NCBI RefSeq assembly: GCF_014697195.1 | Contig: NZ_JACJRJ010000038.1 | Coordinates: 1 to 64,000, forward strand | From: Cylindrospermum sp. FACHB-282 | GTDB taxonomy: Bacteria > Cyanobacteriota > Cyanobacteriia > Cyanobacteriales > Nostocaceae | Length of the DNA stretch: 64,000 nt | Reading direction: 5' to 3' | In this document: positions 24,959-34,667 of the stretch, piece after piece | Position numbering within the stretch: the first letter of the stretch is position 1 | Layout: each line of letters opens with the position of its first letter | The notes under the pieces: model-generated | Told to the model about the DNA's origin: nothing | What the model saw: only the letters and a program-made list of their open reading frames with translations | The model's database searches: none | Program-made: the position numbers and the translations under genes

Positions 24959-27900
24959 CTAGATAGGAATCTGAATTACAAATTCTGCGCCCTCTCCTGG
25001 CGAGGAAATACAGAGTAGCTTACCTCCATGTTTTTCTACCACAATTTGATAACTGATTGACAAGCCCAACCCTGTACCTTGTCCAACGGGTTTGGTAGTG
25101 AACAGATGGTCAAATATCTTCTGCTTTACTGCTTCAGTCATCCCCAGTCCGTTGTCCTTGATGTATATGCGTGCCCACTGCTGATCCTGAGATGTTTCGG
25201 TGCGGATGATAATTTCCTTGGGATTTGCCTGAATCACCTGGTAGGACTGCCCTTGAACCGACTCATCTATGGCATCGATCGCATTGCCTAGCAGATTTAG
25301 AAATACCTGGTTGAGTTGTCCGGGATAGCAATTGACTAGGGGTAAATCTCCATAGTCTTTGCTCACCTCAATTTTAGGACGCCGATTATTAGCTTTGAGG
25401 CGATGTTTCAAAATCATTAGGGTGCTGTTAATCCCCTCATGCAAATTAAAGGCAACCTTAGAGGTGGTATCTGCCCGTGAGAAGATTCGCAAGGAGGTGC
25501 TAATCTCGCAGATGCGATCTGTACCAGTTTTTAGAGAGGTGATTAACTGGGGCAAATCTTCCATTAAGTAAGGCAAATCAACCGCCTTGATTTGGGCGAC
25601 AATTTCGGGTGCAGGCTGGGGATATTGCTGCTGATAAAGTTCCAACAGACCGATTAAATCCTGGATAAATGCCTCGGCATGACTCAAATTACCTGTAATA
25701 AAGCCCAGGGGATTGTTAATTTCGTGGGCTACTCCAGCCACAAGTTGACCAATACTCGCCATTTTTTCATTTTGCACAAGCTGGAGTTGGGTTTGCTGGA
25801 GGAGTTGCAGAGATTGCTCCAGGAGCAAAGCGCGATCGCAAACTCTAGCTTCTGATGCTTGTAAATCCTGGTATAGCCGGGAATTTTCCAAGAAGATCGC
25901 GGCTTGGGAGCAATGAACTTTGATCCTTGCTAGCAGTTCATCTTTCGAGATTGGCTTGGTTAGGTAATCATTAGCTCCTGCCTCGAAACCAACTACTAAA
26001 TCAGAAACATGGTTCCTGGCAGTTAATAATACAATGGGCAACTCCGATGCTTGCCAGGTTTGGCGAATTTTGTGCGTGACTTCATAGCCTGTCATTCGCG
26101 GCATCATCACATCTAGCAAAATCAAATCAGGTTTCAGTCCGCCCTCTAATATAGCTAGAGCTTCAATACCAGAAGCTGCCTCTGTAATTTCATAGTTGTA
26201 TAGGGATAAATGATTGACTAAAACCTGACGGTTTACTGGTTCATCATCCACAATCAGGATTGACCATTCAGGGTGATTTTTTGCAGTTTGTCTATTGTTA
26301 TGAGCATGAGCATCAACTTCCGAGGGCAAAGAGTCAAGTACAGGGGAAGATTGATATCTGTGGCTGGATACCAAAACACTCTGACTGCTAACCGCTGATA
26401 TCTGGCTAACTGGTAGGGTAAAGGTAAACCGCGAACCTTGATCAATCATCGATTCAACACCAATTTCTCCACCATGCAACTCCACCAACTTCTTAGAGAT
26501 AGCTAGCCCCAAACCTGTACCACCGTAAATCCTGGCTGTAGAACCATCAGCCTGCTCAAAGGACTCAAACACCCGGTCTAGTTTATCCTCTGGGATACCG
26601 ATGCCAGTATCAGAGATGGTGATGGCAATCTTAGATTCTTGCCCATCTTCTTCGCTACTAATTAACCGGGCAGATACTTGCACGCTGCCACTGTCAGTAA
26701 ATTTAATGGCATTACCTATCAAGTTATATAAAATTTGCTGGAGGCGATTTTCATCTGCACTCACTAGAGGCAGATCGGCGGGAATATCGTTTACTAGTTG
26801 TAGATGCTTTTGACTAATTAACAGTCGGTTCAGGGTTAGTACCACTTCGACAATTTCTCGCACTGCTACAGGCTTGAGTTGCAGTTCAATTGTCTGGTGT
26901 CTGAGTTTGGAAAAATCTAGAATATCGTTCACCAGTGTGGCCAGTCGCCGTCCACTACTAGCAATCATCGCCAGATTAGAAATTGTGGTAGCTGGCAGCT
27001 TACCTGTCACCCCATCAATCAGTGATTCGGCAATGCCAATAATCCCATTTAGGGGTGTCCGGAGTTCGTGGGAGGTGTTGGCTAAAAATTCATCCTTGAG
27101 TTTATCGGTTGCCTCAAGTGCTTCCTGGGCCTGCTTGAGTCTGGCTTCACGGGCATAAACTTCACCCGCCATTGCATTGAAAGAATGTGCCAGCCTTCCT
27201 AGTTCATCAAGTCTTGTGGTATCTAGTTGGATATTGAAATCGCCGGCTGTAATCTGATCCGTTGCCATCATTAAGTTATTCAGGGGAGCAGCAACCTGTT
27301 GACGCAGGACAAAAAACAGTATTGTGACCTCAATCACTAGGGCGATCAGTCCCAAAATGAGTATAAAGCGGGCATTCTCAAAAGCCAGCCCTGCCAAAAT
27401 TGATTTGGGAAAGACTGTGACAAAGTACCAGTTGGGGAGGTCGAGTTTGGCGATCGCTAAATACTCGTTATCCTGGGAATTTTCTACCACAACCTGTCCA
27501 GGCTTCAGGTCTTTCACCAACTGAAAAATCCGCACCAGATGTGGATCTCCAGAGGTAAGAATGTTAAAATTTCCTAGCTTTTCCTTGATCTCATCCCCCT
27601 TTTCTGGATGGGCAATCAAGCGACCGTCTTCCCGAAAAATCATGTTGTAAGTGCCTTGCAAGCGATCTTTCAAGGTGCGATCGAGCAGTTCGTTCAACAC
27701 AATATCGTGTCCTATGGTGGCGATCTGCTTGCCCCCAATATCGATTGGTGTTTCACAAGAGACAGTCCAATCTCTAGCAACCTGATCGTAGTAAAGCCCG
27801 GTGCAAACTGTTTCACGGGCTGGATTATGCTTTTTGTCAGCAATCCAAAAATATTCTTCTTTGGGAATGTTTTGGTCAGCAGTGGCATTTTCTGCCCAAG

Positions 27901-28438
27901 GGACTTCTGGCCAGTACATCACCATGAAATTTTCTGGCGCATTAATATAGGTGTTTTGAAAGCGACTACGCCAGGAGGGGCCGTAAGTCATCACCAAGTC
28001 ATAAAAGGTGAGGACGCGATCGCGAATTTCTGGGGTAATGGTGAGATTTTTGTCAATGAAAACACTGGGTTGACGACTGCGGTCAAAGCCGTTGGGTTGA
28101 TTACGAATGACACCATCAGGCGATCGCACCAACAACCGCTCAAAGTCTATTTGGCGACCATCGCCCACCTCATCCAGTCTTCGCCGCAAATCTTGCTCCA
28201 ATAGAGCATGGTTGTCTTTTGTCAACAGAAAAATACTGCTTTCCCGCTGTCCCCGTTCGGTAATATATTTCTCTAGCTGTCTCTGAGTCTGGCTTTCCAG
28301 AGTAGACATTATATGCAGGTAACTAATTCCCGTAGATCCAACGATCACCAGGGCAATCCTCACTGCCATCTTGATCAAGGTTTCACGGGTGATTGATCCC
28401 TTCATCTTGAAGACAAGTTTTTCTGGAAATAAGGACAT
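24959..28438 (-). CDS. Hybrid histidine kinase: dCache-HAMP-HK-REC-HK
   Basis: About 1159 residues from ATG 28438 (the frame is open 13 codons further to a TTG). Order: TM1 (~18-40), a long extracytoplasmic Cache-type sensor (~45-365, with PDGVIRNQPNGFDRSRQPSV and FREDGRLIAHPEKGD), TM2 (~365-385), HAMP (~385-440), HisKA with His in NTSHELRTPLNG, HATPase (GTGLGLAISKKLVELHG), a receiver with Asp in LLDVMMPRM, then a second kinase module with His in VAHEINNPLGF and HATPase GQGTGLGLSISYQIV. The receiver thus sits between two kinases, so the protein may run an internal phosphorelay. It is divergent from the sulfate-binding protein gene; no separate response regulator gene is adjacent. Confidence 0.9.
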   Translation of the reverse strand: MSLFPEKLVFKMKGSITRETLIKMAVRIALVIVGSTGISYLHIMSTLESQTQRQLEKYITERGQRESSIFLLTKDNHALLEQDLRRRLDEVGDGRQIDFERLLVRSPDGVIRNQPNGFDRSRQPSVFIDKNLTITPEIRDRVLTFYDLVMTYGPSWRSRFQNTYINAPENFMVMYWPEVPWAENATADQNIPKEEYFWIADKKHNPARETVCTGLYYDQVARDWTVSCETPIDIGGKQIATIGHDIVLNELLDRTLKDRLQGTYNMIFREDGRLIAHPEKGDEIKEKLGNFNILTSGDPHLVRIFQLVKDLKPGQVVVENSQDNEYLAIAKLDLPNWYFVTVFPKSILAGLAFENARFILILGLIALVIEVTILFFVLRQQVAAPLNNLMMATDQITAGDFNIQLDTTRLDELGRLAHSFNAMAGEVYAREARLKQAQEALEATDKLKDEFLANTSHELRTPLNGIIGIAESLIDGVTGKLPATTISNLAMIASSGRRLATLVNDILDFSKLRHQTIELQLKPVAVREIVEVVLTLNRLLISQKHLQLVNDIPADLPLVSADENRLQQILYNLIGNAIKFTDSGSVQVSARLISSEEDGQESKIAITISDTGIGIPEDKLDRVFESFEQADGSTARIYGGTGLGLAISKKLVELHGGEIGVESMIDQGSRFTFTLPVSQISAVSSQSVLVSSHRYQSSPVLDSLPSEVDAHAHNNRQTAKNHPEWSILIVDDEPVNRQVLVNHLSLYNYEITEAASGIEALAILEGGLKPDLILLDVMMPRMTGYEVTHKIRQTWQASELPIVLLTARNHVSDLVVGFEAGANDYLTKPISKDELLARIKVHCSQAAIFLENSRLYQDLQASEARVCDRALLLEQSLQLLQQTQLQLVQNEKMASIGQLVAGVAHEINNPLGFITGNLSHAEAFIQDLIGLLELYQQQYPQPAPEIVAQIKAVDLPYLMEDLPQLITSLKTGTDRICEISTSLRIFSRADTTSKVAFNLHEGINSTLMILKHRLKANNRRPKIEVSKDYGDLPLVNCYPGQLNQVFLNLLGNAIDAIDESVQGQSYQVIQANPKEIIIRTETSQDQQWARIYIKDNGLGMTEAVKQKIFDHLFTTKPVGQGTGLGLSISYQIVVEKHGGKLLCISSPGEGAEFVIQIPI

Positions 28439-28552
28439 GCGGTGTATAGGGGTATGAAATTTTTTATTCTGATTCAATATAAACTACTGTAATCATATCG
28501 AGTTATCGTACAATAAACTATTACAGATAATTACTGAGGAATTTCTCTGTTT

Positions 28553-29743
28553 ATGTCGTATCGTCAATCAAGGAACTGGCCTTCCTGGAGGAATACGAGC
28601 AAATACTCAGTCTCAGGTATGTTAAATCCTCTATTTCAGTTATTTCAAGTATTGAAGCGACCTAGCAAGGGAGCCTTTACCATGCTGCTAGCAGTCAGCC
28701 TTAGTTTTTGTCTGCTCACCTCTGCCTATAAAAAAGATACAGGCTTGCCGGAACCATCCCTAAATAGCCAGACACAACTGGTGAGCCAAAAAAACAAACC
28801 CGTTGAACTTAACATAGTCTCCTTTGCCGTCACACGGGCAGCTTATGCCAACATCATTCCCCTATTTCAACAGAAATGGCAGCAAGAGCAGAATCAAGAA
28901 GTCAGATTTCGGCTCAGTAATGCCGGCTCCAGTACTCAAGCCCGTGCTGTAGTCAATGGACTCCCCGCCGATGTCGTACACTTAGCACTGGCACTAGATA
29001 TCAACCGCATTCAGAAAGCCGGTTTAATCCAACCAGGTTGGGAGCAAGAAACCCCCAATCATAGCATTGTTACTAGCACAATTGGTGTCATTGTCACCCG
29101 TGCCGGCAACCCTAAAAACATCCACACCTGGGCAGATTTAGCCAATCCTGGAGTTTCCGTAGTCACTGCTGACCCAAAAACATCAGGAATTGCTCGCTGG
29201 AATTTCCTAGCTTTTTGGGGTTCAGTCACCCAAACCGGGGGAACAGAAGCACAAGCATTAGATTTTGTCACTAGGGTTTATGAAAATGTCAACGTCTTAG
29301 CCAAAGATGCGCGAGACGCAACCGACATCTTCCTCAGACGCAAACAGGGAGACGTACTCATCAACTATGAAAATGAGTTAATCCTAGCTTCCCAAGAAGG
29401 GTTAGCAAAAGATAACTTTTCCGTAATTCCCCAGATTAATATTTCCATCGACAACCCCATTGCAGTAGTAGATAAATATGTTGACCGTCGGGGAACGCGA
29501 CAGGTAGCAGAAGCCTTTGTAAAGTTCCTCTACAGCCCAGAAGCACAGCGAGAATTTGCCAAAGTTGGATTCCGACCATTCAACCCCACCTTAGTTCAGG
29601 AGTTTTCCTGCAAGTATCCCCCCATCAACAAATTATTTACAGTTCAGACCTTAGGTGGTTGGAGTGCTGTGCAAGAGAAATTCTTTAAAGACGGCGGAGT
29701 TTTTGACCAAATACAGGCATATATCCACAGCCGAACCGATTAA
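28553..29743 (+). CDS. Sulfate/thiosulfate ABC-transporter substrate-binding protein
   Basis: 396 residues; the N-terminus has a hydrophobic stretch at ~43-58 (TMLLAVSLSFCLLTSA) preceding the mature domain, so the signal peptide is internal to the called start and ATG 28619 is an alternative. The mature part shows the SbpA/CysP signature: ELNIVSFAVTRAAYANIIP, AGSSTQARAVVNGLPADVV and TSGIARWNFLAFWGS. It would deliver sulfate to a CysTWA permease in the inner membrane, but no permease genes are beside it. It shares a 114-base intergenic region with the divergent hybrid kinase. Confidence 0.9.
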   Translation: MSYRQSRNWPSWRNTSKYSVSGMLNPLFQLFQVLKRPSKGAFTMLLAVSLSFCLLTSAYKKDTGLPEPSLNSQTQLVSQKNKPVELNIVSFAVTRAAYANIIPLFQQKWQQEQNQEVRFRLSNAGSSTQARAVVNGLPADVVHLALALDINRIQKAGLIQPGWEQETPNHSIVTSTIGVIVTRAGNPKNIHTWADLANPGVSVVTADPKTSGIARWNFLAFWGSVTQTGGTEAQALDFVTRVYENVNVLAKDARDATDIFLRRKQGDVLINYENELILASQEGLAKDNFSVIPQINISIDNPIAVVDKYVDRRGTRQVAEAFVKFLYSPEAQREFAKVGFRPFNPTLVQEFSCKYPPINKLFTVQTLGGWSAVQEKFFKDGGVFDQIQAYIHSRTD

Positions 29744-29882
29744 AACCTTTGCTGCCATTAGCTCCTGGGTTGAGTAGAGCGAAAATTCTACATGGGATTT
29801 TTATCAAAAAATGCGATCGCCCAACCCCAAGTAAAACCTACAATATATATAAAACATCAAAATACACACATCTGAGCTTACC

Positions 29883-30077
29883 ATGAGAACTAATATCATC
29901 ATTGATGACCAACTTATAGATGATGCCATTAAAGCAACTGGACTTAAAACTAAACGAGAAGTTATAGAACTTGGTCTTAAGACATTAATTAAACTCAAGC
30001 AACAAGAAAAAATAAAAGCTTATAGAGGAAATCTCAAATGGGAAGGCGACCTTGAAGATATCAGAACAAATCCATGA
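29883..30077 (+). CDS. vapB: VapB-type antitoxin
   Basis: 64 residues. MRTNIIIDDQLIDDAIKATG followed by KTKREVIELGLKTLIKLK is the short VapB (DUF2191-type) ribbon-helix-helix/helix pattern; the C-terminal ~20 residues (YRGNLKWEGDLEDIRTNP) would occupy the toxin groove. Its stop overlaps the VapC start by four bases (ATGA), the usual translational coupling. VapB-VapC complexes generally repress their own promoter. Confidence 0.9.
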   Translation: MRTNIIIDDQLIDDAIKATGLKTKREVIELGLKTLIKLKQQEKIKAYRGNLKWEGDLEDIRTNP

Positions 30078-30475
30078 TTCTTGTAGATTCAAGCGTATGG
30101 ATAGACTATTTCAACGGCAGGGAAACCCCAGAAACAAATAAGCTGGATATGCTTTTGGGAGTAGAACCCCTCGCCATTGGTGATCTCATTTTGACTGAAG
30201 TACTCCAAGAATTTCGCTCAGATAGTGACTATCAAACGGCAAAGGAATTGCTGACTTCTCTGAAAATTTTTGAGATGCTGGGCGTTAATCTTGCTCTCAA
30301 AAGCGTTGATAACTATAGAATTCTGAGAAAGCGTGGTATCACCATCCGCAAAACGGCTGATGTTATTATTGCCACTTTCTGTATTGAAAACCAAAACTCA
30401 CTTCTATTCACCGACAAAGATTTTTTGCCATTTGTTGAACATCTTGGATTGCAAACAGTTTCAACAAAAATATAA
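30074..30475 (+). CDS. vapC: VapC-type PIN-domain ribonuclease toxin
   Basis: 133 residues. PIN acidic residues are visible: Asp in MILVDSSVWIDYF, Glu in LTEVLQEFR, Asp in KTADVIIATFC and Asp in FTDKDF. VapC toxins cleave tRNA or rRNA. All four acidic positions are intact, so the toxin is probably functional. Second gene of the vapBC pair. Confidence 0.92.
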   Translation: MILVDSSVWIDYFNGRETPETNKLDMLLGVEPLAIGDLILTEVLQEFRSDSDYQTAKELLTSLKIFEMLGVNLALKSVDNYRILRKRGITIRKTADVIIATFCIENQNSLLFTDKDFLPFVEHLGLQTVSTKI

Positions 30476-30585
30476 GAATTCAATATAGCTGCTCAAAAAA
30501 TGCGATCGCATCACAATTCAGGATTATAAAAGACAAGGTATTCGCTCAACTTAAGCAAAAACTCTTATGAACTACCAGCCCTAAT

Positions 30586-30642
30586 CTCGTTCCCAGTCTC
30601 CGACTGGAAATGCCTTCACAGCGGCTCTGCCGCTAGAGACGA
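30586..30642 (+). repeat. Partial copy of the CTCGTTCCCAG MITE-like repeat
   Basis: Begins CTCGTTCCCAGTCTCCGACT, similar to the left end of the element at 16548, and includes AGCGGC/GCCGCT. The right terminal repeat is missing, so it is truncated. Confidence 0.6.
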
Positions 30643-30668
30643 GACACAACAGCAGCCCAGCAATATTT

Positions 30669-33107
30669 TTATGTATCATCATCTGATGCTTCTGTTTGCT
30701 GCTGCAACGCTTCACGAATGTCTGACAATAAATCAGGATTGCTCTCTAGTTTTTCCAGCATTGCCAGCGCTACTTCTGTATTAAACGCGGGAAGCTCCGC
30801 TTGTTGTGCAAGAGATTTAAGAACGTCAAACAACGTTTCCTTATCCCAATGCAGAAGCTTCATTATGTGCAACATTTTCACAGTAAGTGTTGCGTTTTGC
30901 GTATTTGGGTGTTGGTTGCCTAAACTTTTTTGATATATCACCAACGCTTGTTTAGACAAATTTTCAGCTTCCGCATATTTATTTTGCACTTCATACAACA
31001 ATGCTAAATTGTTGAGACTCGTTGCTACAGCAGGATGGTCTAGTCCCAATTGGCGTTTTTTGATTTCTAAAGATTGCTGAAAAAGCGGTTCTGCATCGCT
31101 GTAGCGTCCTTGGAATTTATAGAGTGATGCTAAATTGTTGAGACTCGTTGCCACATCGGGATGGTCTAGTCCCAGTTGGCGTTTTTTGATTTCTAAAGAT
31201 TGTTGATAAAGCGGTTCTGCATCGCTGTAGCGTCCTTGGAATTTGTAGAGTCCTGCTAAATTATTGAGACTCGTTGCCACATCGGGATGGTCTAGTCCCA
31301 GTTGGCGTTTTCTGATTTCTAAAGATTGCTGATAAAGCGGTTCTGCATCGCTGTAGCGTCCTTGGGATTCGTAGAGTGCTGCTAAATTGTTGAGACTGTT
31401 TGCCACATCGGGATGGTCTAGTCCCAGTTGGCGTTTTCTGATTTCTAGAGATTGCTGATGAAGCGGTTCAGCATCGCTGTAGCGTCCTTGGGATTCGTAG
31501 AGTGCTGCTAAATTGTTGAGACTGTTTGCCACATCGGGATGGTCTAGTCCCAGTTGGCGTTTTCTGATTTCTAAAGATTGCTGATAAAGGGGTTCTGCAT
31601 CGCTGTAGCGTCCTTGGGATTTGTAGAGTGATGCTAAATTGTTGAGACTGGATGCTACATCGGGATGGTCTAGTCCCAGTTGACGTTTTCTGATTTCTAA
31701 AGATTGCTGATAAAGGGGTTCTGCATCGCTGTAGCGTCCTTGGGATTTGTAGAGTGATGCTAAATTGTTGAGACTGTTTGCCACATCGGGATGGTCTAGT
31801 CCCAGTTGGCGTTTTCTGATTTCTAAAGATTGCTGATAAAGGGGTTCTGCATCGCTGTAGCGTCCTTGGAAATGGTAAAGTAATGCTAAATTGTTGAGAC
31901 TGGATGCCACATCGGGATGGTCTAGTCCCAGTTGGCGTTTATATATTTCTAAAGATTGCTGATAAAGAGGTTCAGCATCGCTGTAGCGTCCTTGGGATTT
32001 GTAGAGTGATGCTAAATTGTTGAGACTGTTTGCCACATCGGGATGGTCTAGTCCCAGTTGGCGTTTATATATTTCTAAAGATTGCTGATAAAGAGGTTCA
32101 GCATCGCTGTAGCGTCCTTGGGATTTGTAGAGTGATGCTAAATTGTTGAGACTGTTTGCCACATCAGGATGGTCTAGTCCCAGTTGGCGTTTATATATTT
32201 CTAAAGATTGCTGATAAAGGGGTTCAGCATCGCTGTAGCGTCCCTGAGATTCGTAGAGTGCTGCTAAATTGTTAAGGCTGGTGGCTAAGTCTTTGTCTAA
32301 ACCTAATTCTTTTTGCACTTCAACAGCCTTGCTAAAACACTCAATTGCTAATTCTTGTTCTTTTCTGTAATCCTGATACTCTCCCTTATCTAACCTTCTT
32401 CTATAAATATTTCCCAGACTGAAATACAAAGTAGCCAAACTCGAATCTTTGAGTCCCTCTTGTTCCTTCTGGTAGATAAACTGTCTTAAGTCCTCTATCG
32501 GCAAAAAATAGGGATTTTCATCATCAAAACCCGATAATTTTCTTTCAATTAAAACAGAACGCATCGGTTCTAGTTCTCTACTAGAAACAGTATTTTTCTT
32601 TCTCGAAACAAAGTGAAATACACCAGCACGCCAACTCCAAAAATCTGAGGCTTTTTTAATCAATTTACTCAAAATTTGGTTAGTCACCCAAATAACAATT
32701 GGATAGGGAAAATCGCGCATAGCTTCCCTCGTCCACTGTAAATAACCGAAGAAAATCTCTTGTTCTGACCTTTCCTCCCCCATTCTGAGAAAATAAAGCT
32801 GTTCAGCACCCGTTACAGTTATGACAGCCTTTCCTCCCTGACGCAGATATTCTTCACTTTGTACAAGTTGGTAAATAGCAGCCTTGAGACTCGGTTCACC
32901 CCGTGCCAATGTCACCCGATAAAGGCGAAATTTAGACTGTAATTCTGCTTCATACTTAGCAATAATCTCATCACGAAAATTAGCATCATCACAAACAGCT
33001 ATTAGCAAACTCAAACCAGATTCTTTAGCTTGAATGCTCACAATCAAATCATCATAAGCATCCAAATTTTGCTCATCATCAGCATCAAATAGTTCCTTAG
33101 CTGCCAT
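30669..33107 (-). CDS. P-loop-less STAND-like domain + 11 TPRs (kinesin-light-chain type)
   Basis: 812 residues. Residues ~15-190 form an alpha/beta domain with STAND/AAA-like strands (LSLLIAVCDDANF, AVITVTGAEQLY, FPYPIVIWVTN, then DFWSWRAGVFHF) but no Walker A motif. The same domain starts the 1680-residue protein at 48.7-53.8 kb. Residues ~255-720 are eleven 42-residue TPR_12-type repeats (SLNNLASLYKSQGRYSDAEP, LYQQSLEIRKRQLGLDHPDV), most 90-100% identical. The start overlaps the stop of the upstream ATPase gene by 11 bases, so the pair is co-translated. Likely an inactive regulatory domain with a target-binding solenoid; the biological role is inferred. Confidence 0.88.
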   Translation of the reverse strand: MAAKELFDADDEQNLDAYDDLIVSIQAKESGLSLLIAVCDDANFRDEIIAKYEAELQSKFRLYRVTLARGEPSLKAAIYQLVQSEEYLRQGGKAVITVTGAEQLYFLRMGEERSEQEIFFGYLQWTREAMRDFPYPIVIWVTNQILSKLIKKASDFWSWRAGVFHFVSRKKNTVSSRELEPMRSVLIERKLSGFDDENPYFLPIEDLRQFIYQKEQEGLKDSSLATLYFSLGNIYRRRLDKGEYQDYRKEQELAIECFSKAVEVQKELGLDKDLATSLNNLAALYESQGRYSDAEPLYQQSLEIYKRQLGLDHPDVANSLNNLASLYKSQGRYSDAEPLYQQSLEIYKRQLGLDHPDVANSLNNLASLYKSQGRYSDAEPLYQQSLEIYKRQLGLDHPDVASSLNNLALLYHFQGRYSDAEPLYQQSLEIRKRQLGLDHPDVANSLNNLASLYKSQGRYSDAEPLYQQSLEIRKRQLGLDHPDVASSLNNLASLYKSQGRYSDAEPLYQQSLEIRKRQLGLDHPDVANSLNNLAALYESQGRYSDAEPLHQQSLEIRKRQLGLDHPDVANSLNNLAALYESQGRYSDAEPLYQQSLEIRKRQLGLDHPDVATSLNNLAGLYKFQGRYSDAEPLYQQSLEIKKRQLGLDHPDVATSLNNLASLYKFQGRYSDAEPLFQQSLEIKKRQLGLDHPAVATSLNNLALLYEVQNKYAEAENLSKQALVIYQKSLGNQHPNTQNATLTVKMLHIMKLLHWDKETLFDVLKSLAQQAELPAFNTEVALAMLEKLESNPDLLSDIREALQQQTEASDDDT
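30990..32275 (-). repeat. 126-bp coding tandem repeat (about ten units)
   Basis: DNA-level tandem repeat behind the TPR array; units share long identical stretches including silent positions (for example CTGTAGCGTCCTTGG recurs every 126 bases), which points to recent amplification or gene conversion. Confidence 0.9.
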
Positions 33108-34395
33108 TTATCAACCCCTGATCTCTCAAAAGTTCTACAACAATTGGGTGAACATCATACCAGTTCTTACGATTGCGATATTCCAAAACATAAAGTCCGT
33201 GTAGCAAATCTAAAAATGCAGCTTCCTTAGGATCATCAGGCATAAAATTTTGATAAGTATTTTGCAATATGGCATAATCAACCTTACCCAAAGGAACAGC
33301 GAAATCATTACGGATGTTATTTACTGCTTCATCCAAAATTTGCTCATTAATCACCACTGCTTGCCCAGGTTTACGCCGGATTAATCGCAGACAAATTCGG
33401 CAACATTCGTTAGCAATTCTAATCAACTCCCGCAAGACACCACCGCTATTTAAAACAATTTTTTCTGCCGCTTGTAATTCTATAAGTTCATCTACAATCC
33501 GCTTTTGTAAGATTTCATATAGAACATCCTTTGCTTCAGCACGAGGCTGAGGGTTAGGCTGACGGCTTTGCTCCTTTTCAAACAATTTTAAAACAGGCAT
33601 CACTACAATTTGGTCATTAGTCTCCGTCTCAATCAGTGGTCTGAGAAACTTGTCTCGTAAAACCGCAATAGGTATTGTGTAAATAATCCTAAAACCTGGT
33701 TGGCATAAAGCTTTAATATTGTCACGATAAATATCGTCAACCCTTGCCAATTCTAGTTTATCTAAATCATCAATAATCACTAAAACCTTTTTTTTCTTTT
33801 TAAGACTTAATTCAATTACATTAGCAATATTATTAATAAGGGCGACTAAATCTGAAATTTTGCGCTCAAATTCTTGCTTGATTTCATTGCGAACAGAAGC
33901 ATTAACTTTTAACGCACCTCTAAACAATTTGAGCAAATCAAAACCTGTAGATGCTTCCGCATCTAAAGTTTCAGTTTCTGTTTTAATTCGAGTTGCAAAC
34001 CACTTATAAAAAGAATCTTTTGTAGATTTAGGAATTTCTACTTGGCATGCTTCCGCCTCATACATTAAGTTGACTGCAATAGCAAAAAGGATATTGACAT
34101 GGTTAACATCTGACATCTCAATAGTGTCTGAAATAGAAAATAAAACCACAAAATAACGATCATCCAATCGCCTTTTAAATTCAGATAACAATGTAGACTT
34201 GCCACAACCGCGATGTCCCGTGAAGATAATTTTGCCATCACCATTAGGACTGTCTTCAACTAATTGCTCTAACTCTTCAATTACCTCATTACCATAATCC
34301 ACTCGGAATTTATCTAAGTCATTCTGATATTTGAGTGGTAACAGTTCCAAATTTCGATATGCTTCCTGAAACGCTTTTAATAAATCTTCAGACAT
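33097..34395 (-). CDS. P-loop ATPase (AAA/STAND-type) paired with the TPR effector
   Basis: 432 residues. Walker A IIFTGHRGCGKSTLL near residues 55-70 and Walker B VLVIIDDLDKL near 210. A sensor-like stretch FRIIYTIPIAVL and an arginine-rich NSGGVLRELIRIA follow, and the C-terminus has LLHGLYVLEYRNRKNWYDVHP, a winged-helix-like end. The same landmarks (TGHxGCGKST, YTIP, SGG..R.L, YLFEYR) occur in the ATPase at 54.4-55.7 kb. It precedes the TPR gene by overlap, so the two products probably act together. No transmembrane segment, so KAP-type membrane ATPases are less likely. Confidence 0.85.
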   Translation of the reverse strand: MSEDLLKAFQEAYRNLELLPLKYQNDLDKFRVDYGNEVIEELEQLVEDSPNGDGKIIFTGHRGCGKSTLLSEFKRRLDDRYFVVLFSISDTIEMSDVNHVNILFAIAVNLMYEAEACQVEIPKSTKDSFYKWFATRIKTETETLDAEASTGFDLLKLFRGALKVNASVRNEIKQEFERKISDLVALINNIANVIELSLKKKKKVLVIIDDLDKLELARVDDIYRDNIKALCQPGFRIIYTIPIAVLRDKFLRPLIETETNDQIVVMPVLKLFEKEQSRQPNPQPRAEAKDVLYEILQKRIVDELIELQAAEKIVLNSGGVLRELIRIANECCRICLRLIRRKPGQAVVINEQILDEAVNNIRNDFAVPLGKVDYAILQNTYQNFMPDDPKEAAFLDLLHGLYVLEYRNRKNWYDVHPIVVELLRDQGLINGS

Positions 34396-34604
34396 TGGCT
34401 ATCACAATATAACGTCCTATATATTCATATCATCGCGCATCCTTGCCGAACTAGAAACCCCTCCTCCGTGTTCCTCCGCGCTTACCTCCGCGTCCCTTTG
34501 CGTTTAAAACATCACCCCCACAAACTCCTTGCTTACCTTGAGTTTCATTCCTCTCCCTCCTCCTTTGCGCCTTTGCGCCTTTGCGTGAGACACCCAAAAA
34601 CAAT

Positions 34605-34630
34605 ACCCCTCTCCGTCGTCGGAAAGGGGT
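34605..34630 (-). terminator. Terminator after ndhCKJ
   Basis: On the minus strand a 10-bp stem ACCCCTTTCC/GGAGAGGGGT (one G-U) with a 6-base loop is followed by a T-rich run. It lies about 40 bases after the ndhJ stop codon. The remainder of the gap to the ATPase gene is CCTTTGCG-type repeat sequence. Confidence 0.65.
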
Positions 34631-34667
34631 TAAAAAATCACCGCTGACACACAGCACCCAGCACTAC

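Noticed and set aside
30990-32275. Possible CRISPR or intergenic repeat array at 126-bp spacing
   Set aside because: It is fully coding and corresponds to TPR units.
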